Below, piece after piece: positions 5,854 to 10,261 of a stretch of 10,261 nucleotides of DNA. Each line of letters begins with the position of its first letter. The first letter of the stretch is position 1. A program made the position numbers and the translations under genes. This DNA comes from an uncultured Rhodospirillales bacterium (GTDB lineage: Bacteria > Pseudomonadota > Alphaproteobacteria > Acetobacterales > Acetobacteraceae), in assembly GCA_903928045.1 (NCBI GenBank), contig CAIYPH010000040.1:1-10261 (forward strand), written 5' to 3'. The notes beneath the pieces are model-generated. The model was not told the origin of the DNA. It made no database searches and worked only from the letters and a program-made list of their open reading frames with translations.

Positions 5854-7134
5854 ATGGACCGCGCCAATACCCGTTCGCTGGAGGCCGAATATCGCCGCCT
5901 CACCCCGAAATCCGCCGCCTTCGAGGTGCGCGGCCAGGCAGCGCTGCCGATCACGTCGTCCCGAGGGATTTCCTTCTACTCGCCCTATCCGGTGACGGTG
6001 GATCGCGCCGAGGGGCCGGAACTCATTGATATCGACGGCAACCGCTATATCGATCTCGGCTCCAACTTCTTCTCGATGATCCACGGCTATGCCTATAAGC
6101 CGATCACCGAAGCGGTATCGGCCCAACTCGCGCGCGGCTCGGTGTGGTCGGCCAATAACCAGCCGCAGGTGGAATTGGCCGAGCAGATCGTCCGCCGCGT
6201 GCCCTCGATCGACAAGGTGCTGTTCAACAACTCCGGCACCGAGGCGTTCAACCTCGCGCTCAACATCTGCCGCGGCGCCACTGGGCGCTACAAGTTCCTG
6301 ATGGCCGCCGGCGGCTATCACGGCTCGATGTTCGACCCCTCGCTCGGCTCCAAGGGCCTCCCCGGGCCAAGTCACTACGTCGCCCCCTATGGCGACACCG
6401 AGGCCTTCGTCGCCGCCATCCGGCAGCACGGCAAGGAGCTGGCCGGCGTGTTCGTCGAGGGCATCATGGGCTCGGGCGGCTTCGCCCAGGCGCCGAAATC
6501 CTTCTTCGACGCGGTGAAGCAGGCGGCGCATGAGGTGGGCGCGATTTTCGTGCTGGACGAGGTGATATCGCTGCGCCTCTCCGAGGGCGGCCACCAGGCG
6601 ACGCTCGGGATCGACCCCGATCTCACCATGATGGGCAAGATCATCGGCGGCGGCTTCCCGATCGGCGGGGTCGGCGGCAAGGCCCATTTGATGGACCTCA
6701 CCAACCCCGTCTCCGGCCACGTGCTGGCCTCCGGCACCTTCAGCGGCAACCCGCTCTCCATGGTCGCCGGCAATATCTCGGTGGCGCACCTCACCCAGGC
6801 CAAAATCGACCAGATCGGCGCCTGGGCCTCCCGCATCGAGGCGGCGATCAAGGCAAAGGCGGCCGCCATCGGCCTGCCGATCTGGACTCGGCGGATCGGT
6901 TCGCTGGTCGGCTGGTATTTCTACGATCCTGGCCCGGGGGTGGTGATGAGCGCCAGCCGGCCGGACCTCGCGATGATGAAGCGACACCACACGGCGATGC
7001 TGATCAACGGCCTGTTCCCCACCCCCAAGGCGGCGCTGGCGACCTCGACCGCGATGTCCGACGCGGTGGTGGGCGAGATCATCGCCCGGTTTGACGCATC
7101 GCTCGACGCGCTGACGGCGGATGCCGCGGCGTGA
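5854..7134 (+). CDS. Class III PLP-dependent aminotransferase (glutamate-1-semialdehyde aminomutase-like)
   Basis: This gene encodes a 426-residue fold-type I PLP enzyme of the class III aminotransferase family, closest in look to the glutamate-1-semialdehyde 2,1-aminomutase-like branch. NNSGTEA at 125-131 binds the PLP phosphate, the aspartate of LDEV (Asp235) contacts the pyridine nitrogen, and Lys262 in MMGKIIGGGFPIG forms the Schiff base. SGTFSGNPLSMVAG follows, as in this family. The N-terminal TSSRGISFYSPYP replaces the NSPVRAF-type segment of true HemL and recalls beta-amino-acid transaminases. I therefore infer a catabolic or biosynthetic transaminase rather than the tetrapyrrole enzyme. 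The frame is open upstream to 5707, but GAGGAG at 5841-5846 fixes the start at 5854. It leads a likely three-gene operon with an asparaginase (63 bases downstream) and a solute-binding protein, and diverges from the radical SAM pair. The amino donor and acceptor are unknown. Confidence 0.9.
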   Translation: MDRANTRSLEAEYRRLTPKSAAFEVRGQAALPITSSRGISFYSPYPVTVDRAEGPELIDIDGNRYIDLGSNFFSMIHGYAYKPITEAVSAQLARGSVWSANNQPQVELAEQIVRRVPSIDKVLFNNSGTEAFNLALNICRGATGRYKFLMAAGGYHGSMFDPSLGSKGLPGPSHYVAPYGDTEAFVAAIRQHGKELAGVFVEGIMGSGGFAQAPKSFFDAVKQAAHEVGAIFVLDEVISLRLSEGGHQATLGIDPDLTMMGKIIGGGFPIGGVGGKAHLMDLTNPVSGHVLASGTFSGNPLSMVAGNISVAHLTQAKIDQIGAWASRIEAAIKAKAAAIGLPIWTRRIGSLVGWYFYDPGPGVVMSASRPDLAMMKRHHTAMLINGLFPTPKAALATSTAMSDAVVGEIIARFDASLDALTADAAA

Positions 7135-7197
7135 GGCCCTGGCCTCCCTCCCGCTCCGCCTGTAGAAGCCAGCCGAACCAGTAAACCGAGGAAACCG

Positions 7198-8196
7198 ATG
7201 GATCCTGTTCTCGTTGAAATCACCCGCGGCGGGCGCGTCGAGTCCGCGCATCGCGGGGCCGCCGCCATTTGTGACGCCTCGGGCGCAATTGTGTTTTCTG
7301 TCGGCGATATCGATAGCGCGATTTTCCCGCGCTCGGCTGTGAAATCCATGCAGGCGTTGCCGCTGGTGGAGACCGGGGCGGCGGCGCGGCTGGGGCTGAC
7401 GGATGCTGAGATCGCGCTCGCCTGCTCCTCGCATAATGGCGAGGAGGACCACGTCGCTACCGCCGCCTCGATGCTGGCCAAAGCCGGGCGGGATGTGTCC
7501 TGCCTCGAATGCGGCAGCCACTGGCCCTCCGACGCCGCGGCCCGCCGGCTGGCCGCCGCGGGGGGCACGCCGAGCGCGCTGCATAATAACTGCTCGGGCA
7601 AGCATTCGGGCTTCGTCTGCCTCGCCTGCGACCAGGGGCATGACCCCAAGGGCTATATCTCGCCGGATCACCCGACGATGCGCATGGTCACGGCCGCGCT
7701 GTCGGAGATGACGGGCACCGTGCTCGATTCCTCCAATCGCGGCACCGATGGCTGCTCCATCCCGACTTTCGCCATCCCGCTGCGCGGGCTCTCCACCGGT
7801 TTCGCCCGCTACGGCACCGGCAATGGCATGGCGCCCGATCGTGCGGCGGCGGCGGCGAAAATCCGCGCGGCAGTGGCGGCCAATCCGTTCTTCGTCGCCG
7901 GCACCGGGCGGCTCGATACCCAGCTGATGACGGCACTCGGCGCCCGCGTGTTCTGCAAGGGCGGTGCCGAGGGCGTGTTCTGCGCCTCGATCCCCGAGCT
8001 CGGCTACGGCATCGCGGTGAAGTGCGATGACGGGGCGGGCCGTGCGGCCGGCGTGGCGGGGGCCGCGCTGGTGCAGCGCTTCCTGCGACCGACCGGCGAG
8101 GCGGCCGATGCGCTGGCCAAGCTGGCGCGCCCGACGATCAAGAACTGGAACGGCATCCATGTCGGTGACATGCTGCCCGCCGCTGCCCTCGCCTGA
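7198..8196 (+). CDS. Type II (Rhizobium etli-like) L-asparaginase family protein
   Basis: This gene encodes a 332-residue protein of the asparaginase_II family (PF06089), which is structurally unrelated to the E. coli AnsA/AnsB enzymes and resembles serine beta-lactamases in fold. The family hydrolyses L-asparagine to aspartate and ammonia in the cytoplasm. The family hallmarks are present: RSAVKSMQ with Ser46 and Lys49 (the Ser-x-x-Lys pair), SSHNGE with Ser78, NNCSGKHSG with Cys132 and Lys135, RGTDGCSIPT with Asp184 and Cys186, and KGGAEGVF near 254-261. Cys132, Lys135 and Cys186 correspond to the zinc-binding residues described for the R. etli enzyme. It is somewhat shorter than that protein (about 367 residues). 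GAGGA at 7188-7192 supports the start. It lies 63 bases after the aminotransferase and 30 before the solute-binding protein, suggesting a nitrogen-acquisition operon. Members acting on other amides cannot be excluded. Confidence 0.92.
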   Translation: MDPVLVEITRGGRVESAHRGAAAICDASGAIVFSVGDIDSAIFPRSAVKSMQALPLVETGAAARLGLTDAEIALACSSHNGEEDHVATAASMLAKAGRDVSCLECGSHWPSDAAARRLAAAGGTPSALHNNCSGKHSGFVCLACDQGHDPKGYISPDHPTMRMVTAALSEMTGTVLDSSNRGTDGCSIPTFAIPLRGLSTGFARYGTGNGMAPDRAAAAAKIRAAVAANPFFVAGTGRLDTQLMTALGARVFCKGGAEGVFCASIPELGYGIAVKCDDGAGRAAGVAGAALVQRFLRPTGEAADALAKLARPTIKNWNGIHVGDMLPAAALA

Positions 8197-8226
8197 CGCC
8201 GGCCAACCAATTTTCGGGAGGAAACA

Positions 8227-9816
8227 ATGAACTATAAGAAACTGCTGGCGGGCCTGCTGCTCGCCACGTGCCTCGCCGCCCCCGCCCTGGTCCAACCGGC
8301 CTCCGCCGAGGTGGTGTTCAAATGGGCCAATGACGGCGACGTCCGCGCCATGGACCCCAACACGCTGGACGAGACGGTACAGAACTCCTTCCTCGGCAAT
8401 ATCTACGAGCCGCTGGTGCGCCGTACCAAGACGCTGGGCATCGAGCCGGCGCTGGCTGCCAGCTACGAGCAGACCGCACCGACCACCTGGCGCTTTCACC
8501 TGCGCCCCAACGTGAAGTGGCAGGATGGCCACGCCTTCACCGCCGATGACGTGCTGTTTTCCTACCAGCGCATCACGTCGAAAACCTCGCAGACCTCCGG
8601 GAATGTCGGCTCGGTCAAGGAGGTCCGCAAGATCGACGACCTCACAGTGGAGTTCGAGACCAAGGCGACCGACCCGATCCTGCCGGCCTGGTTCACCAAC
8701 TGGCCGATCCTGCCGAAGCACTGGATGGAGGCTAATAACTCCGCCACCCCCGTGATCATCGGCCAGGGCGAGAACTACGCGCTGCGCAACGCCATGGGCA
8801 CCGGCGCCTTCAAGCTCGCCAGCCGCGAGCCGGACCGCAAGAGCGTGCTGGAGAAGAACCCGGGCTGGTGGGACAAGCCGGAGCATAATCTCGATCGCGT
8901 CGAGTTCACGGTGATCTCCTCGGCCGCCACCCGTGTCGCCGCCCTGCTGTCGGGCGAGATGGACATGATCTACTCGGTGCCGCCGCAGGATATCGACCGC
9001 ATCAAGGCGGCGGCGGGCATCAAGATCATCCAGGGCCCGGAGCTGCGCACCATCTATCTCGGCATGGACGTGGCGCGCGACGAGCTGCTGTATTCCAACG
9101 TGAAGGGCAAGAACCCCTTCAAGGACCTCCGCGTGCGCCAGGCGATGGCGCTAGCGATCGACGAGGACGCCATCGTCAGCCGCGTCATGCGTGGCCAGGG
9201 GCGTTCGACCTGGATGATGTGGGGCCCGGGCGTGAGCGGCTACAACGCCGAGCTCGACAAGCGGCCGAAGGTGGACGTCGCCAAGGCCAAGGCGCTGCTG
9301 GCGGAGGCGGGCTACCCCAACGGCTTCGAAGTCACGCTCGACTGCTCGAATGACCGCTACATCGCCGACGAGCAGATCTGCGTCGCGCTGTCGGCCATGT
9401 ATGCCCGTATCGGCATGAAGGTGAACGTGTTCGCCCGCACCAAGGTGAAGTTCTTCGCCGACATCGCCTACCCCGACTACAAGACCAGCTTCTACATGCT
9501 GGGCTGGACGCCCTCCACCTATGACGCGGACAACGTGATCCGGGACCATATCGCCTCGCGCGCCGCGAAAGTGGGCGTTGGCAATGTGCCGGGCTACGCC
9601 AATGCGCGGGTGGATCAGCTCGAAGCGATGATCGCCCAGGAGCTGGATGCCAGGAAGCGCCAGGGGATGATCGACGAGGTGACCAAGATCCTGCAGGCGG
9701 ATCTTCCATTCATCCCGCTGCATCAGCAAGGCATCACCTGGGCGGCGCGCGACAATGTCACCGTCACCCAGCCGGCCGATAACTCCTTCCCGATGCGCTG
9801 GGTGGTGAAGAAGTAG
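8227..9816 (+). CDS. ABC transporter family 5 (Dpp/Opp-type) substrate-binding protein
   Basis: This gene encodes a 529-residue periplasmic solute-binding protein of the SBP_bac_5 family, which delivers peptides, opines, nickel or other small compounds to an ABC importer. A Sec signal peptide covers residues 1-27: MNYKK, a hydrophobic core, then PASA before Glu28. The LLATC stretch is not a proper lipobox because Thr precedes the Cys, so a soluble periplasmic protein is expected. Family landmarks in order are SFLGNIYEPLVRR, TWRFHLRPNVKWQDGHAFTADDV (about 85-107), NAMGTGAFKL, DLRVRQAMALAIDED (about 300-314) and ADLPFIPLHQQ near the end. The length is typical. The start is supported by GGAGGAAA upstream of 8227. 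It is the last gene of the aminotransferase-asparaginase unit. No permease or ATPase gene follows, so its transporter must be encoded elsewhere. Its ligand is probably what the two enzymes process, by context only. Confidence 0.93.
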   Translation: MNYKKLLAGLLLATCLAAPALVQPASAEVVFKWANDGDVRAMDPNTLDETVQNSFLGNIYEPLVRRTKTLGIEPALAASYEQTAPTTWRFHLRPNVKWQDGHAFTADDVLFSYQRITSKTSQTSGNVGSVKEVRKIDDLTVEFETKATDPILPAWFTNWPILPKHWMEANNSATPVIIGQGENYALRNAMGTGAFKLASREPDRKSVLEKNPGWWDKPEHNLDRVEFTVISSAATRVAALLSGEMDMIYSVPPQDIDRIKAAAGIKIIQGPELRTIYLGMDVARDELLYSNVKGKNPFKDLRVRQAMALAIDEDAIVSRVMRGQGRSTWMMWGPGVSGYNAELDKRPKVDVAKAKALLAEAGYPNGFEVTLDCSNDRYIADEQICVALSAMYARIGMKVNVFARTKVKFFADIAYPDYKTSFYMLGWTPSTYDADNVIRDHIASRAAKVGVGNVPGYANARVDQLEAMIAQELDARKRQGMIDEVTKILQADLPFIPLHQQGITWAARDNVTVTQPADNSFPMRWVVKK

Positions 9817-9829
9817 AAGCCTCGCGGAT

Positions 9830-9850
9830 TGGGGTGTATAAGCCACCCCA
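9830..9850 (+). promoter_or_regulatory. Hairpin abutting the prfC start codon with embedded -10-like TATAAG
   Basis: TGGGGTG (9830-9836) and CACCCCA (9844-9850) form a perfect seven-pair stem around the loop TATAAGC; the last A is the first base of the prfC ATG. The loop contains TATAAG (9837-9842), a five-of-six match to a -10 element, ending seven bases before the ATG. No Shine-Dalgarno is present. In a read-through transcript the stem would cover the ribosome-binding region, whereas a transcript started from TATAAG would begin at or near the ATG. There is no T-run, so it is not an intrinsic terminator. Confidence 0.4.
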
Positions 9851-10261
9851 TGAGCCAGACCCTTGTTTTGGACGCCGCCGGCGAGATCGCCCGGCGGCGT
9901 ACCTTTGCCATCATCTCCCACCCCGACGCCGGCAAGACGACGCTGACCGAGCATCTGCTGCGGGCCGGCGGCGCGATTCAGCTGGCCGGCAACGTGCGCG
10001 CCAAGGGCGAGCGGCGACGGACGCGTTCGGACTGGATGGCGATCGAGCGCGATCGCGGCATCTCGGTCGTCACCTCGGTGATGACATTCGAATACAAGGG
10101 CTGCGTGTTCAACCTGCTCGACACGCCGGGCCATGAGGACTTCTCGGAGGACACGTATCGCACGCTGACCGCGGTGGATGCGGCGGTGATGGTGATCGAT
10201 GCCGCCAAGGGCATCGAGGCGCGGACCCGGAAACTGTTCGAGATCTGCCGCCTGCGCGACA
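9850..10261 (+). CDS. prfC: Peptide chain release factor 3, N-terminal part
   Basis: This gene starts at 9850 and continues past the right edge; 137 codons of a protein of about 530 residues are visible. RF3 is a translational GTPase that removes RF1/RF2 from the ribosome after peptide release. The GTP-binding motifs are clear: SHPDAGKTT (G1, residues 23-31), [19 protein letters not shown] spanning switch I (60-78), and DTPGHEDF (G3, 91-98). The sequence after G3 ([20 protein letters not shown], then [18 protein letters not shown]) is specific to RF3 rather than EF-G or LepA. The ATG lies 33 bases after the solute-binding protein stop, with no Shine-Dalgarno and a hairpin directly before it. 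The next in-frame methionine (residue 63) is past the P-loop and cannot be the start. It is a housekeeping gene unlikely to be functionally tied to the upstream operon, although it may receive read-through transcription. Confidence 0.96.
   Translation, partial: MSQTLVLDAAGEIARRRTFAIISHPDAGKTTLTEHLLRAGGAIQLAGNVRAKGERRRTRSDWMAIERDRGISVVTSVMTFEYKGCVFNLLDTPGHEDFSEDTYRTLTAVDAAVMVIDAAKGIEARTRKLFEICRLRD

Noticed and set aside
5854..7134. Calling the aminotransferase hemL (tetrapyrrole synthesis)
   Set aside because: The N-terminal segment differs from the NSPVRAF type of HemL, and the neighbours are catabolic and transport genes, not tetrapyrrole genes.
7133..7146. GAGGCC-CT-GGCCTC palindrome at the aminotransferase stop codon, considered as a terminator
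   Set aside because: The usable stem is only five pairs once a feasible loop is allowed, no T-run follows, and a terminator here would split an apparent operon.
8227..8310. Lipoprotein signal peptide for the solute-binding protein (LLATC)
   Set aside because: Thr before the Cys does not fit a lipobox, and a good signal peptidase I site (ASA then Glu) follows.
5701..8886. Very long (1061-codon) open frame on the minus strand opposite the aminotransferase, asparaginase and binding-protein genes
   Set aside because: It is antisense to three well-supported genes, its translation is low-complexity Gly/Arg/His-rich with no domain, and open antisense frames are expected in GC-rich DNA with strong third-position bias.

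Overview
The window is GC-rich bacterial chromosome with strong G/C preference at third codon positions. Family content and the style of the proteins suggest an alphaproteobacterium, plausibly Rhodospirillales/Acetobacteraceae; this is an inference from gene character, since there is no rRNA or other firm taxonomic marker. No tRNA, rRNA, insertion sequence, CRISPR array or phage gene was seen. Coding density is high and no gene-free stretch exceeds about 125 bases.

Layout from left to right. A luciferase-like (LLM) flavin-dependent oxidoreductase runs off the left edge on the minus strand. A short flavodoxin-like protein is transcribed divergently from it, only 49 bases away. A minus-strand EamA/DMT permease converges on the flavodoxin gene, with a possible 18-codon remnant between them. 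Divergent from the permease is a large alpha/beta hydrolase of the 'alpha/beta hydrolase domain' type. Converging on that is a minus-strand two-gene unit: an unrecognised 156-residue protein carrying a YLAxNPDV...HYLxxGYxERR motif, then a radical SAM enzyme with extra C-terminal cysteines. The two genes overlap by ATGA.

Divergent from that pair, three plus-strand genes form a likely operon: a class III (glutamate-1-semialdehyde aminomutase-like) PLP aminotransferase, a type II (Rhizobium etli-like) L-asparaginase, and a family 5 (Dpp/Opp-like) periplasmic solute-binding protein. Each has its own good Shine-Dalgarno. Together they look like capture and deamination/transamination of a nitrogen-rich compound such as an amide, an amino acid or a short peptide; the matching permease and ATPase genes are not here. 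The window closes with the start of prfC (release factor 3), a core translation gene.

The part most likely to be undescribed is the radical SAM / small-motif-protein pair. A second observation concerns translation starts. Six genes have clear or recognisable Shine-Dalgarno sequences, but the flavodoxin gene and prfC have none. Instead each has a good -10-like hexamer (TATGAT, TATAAG) 6-7 bases before the ATG, the geometry expected of leaderless transcripts. At prfC a perfect hairpin also ends on the A of the start codon.
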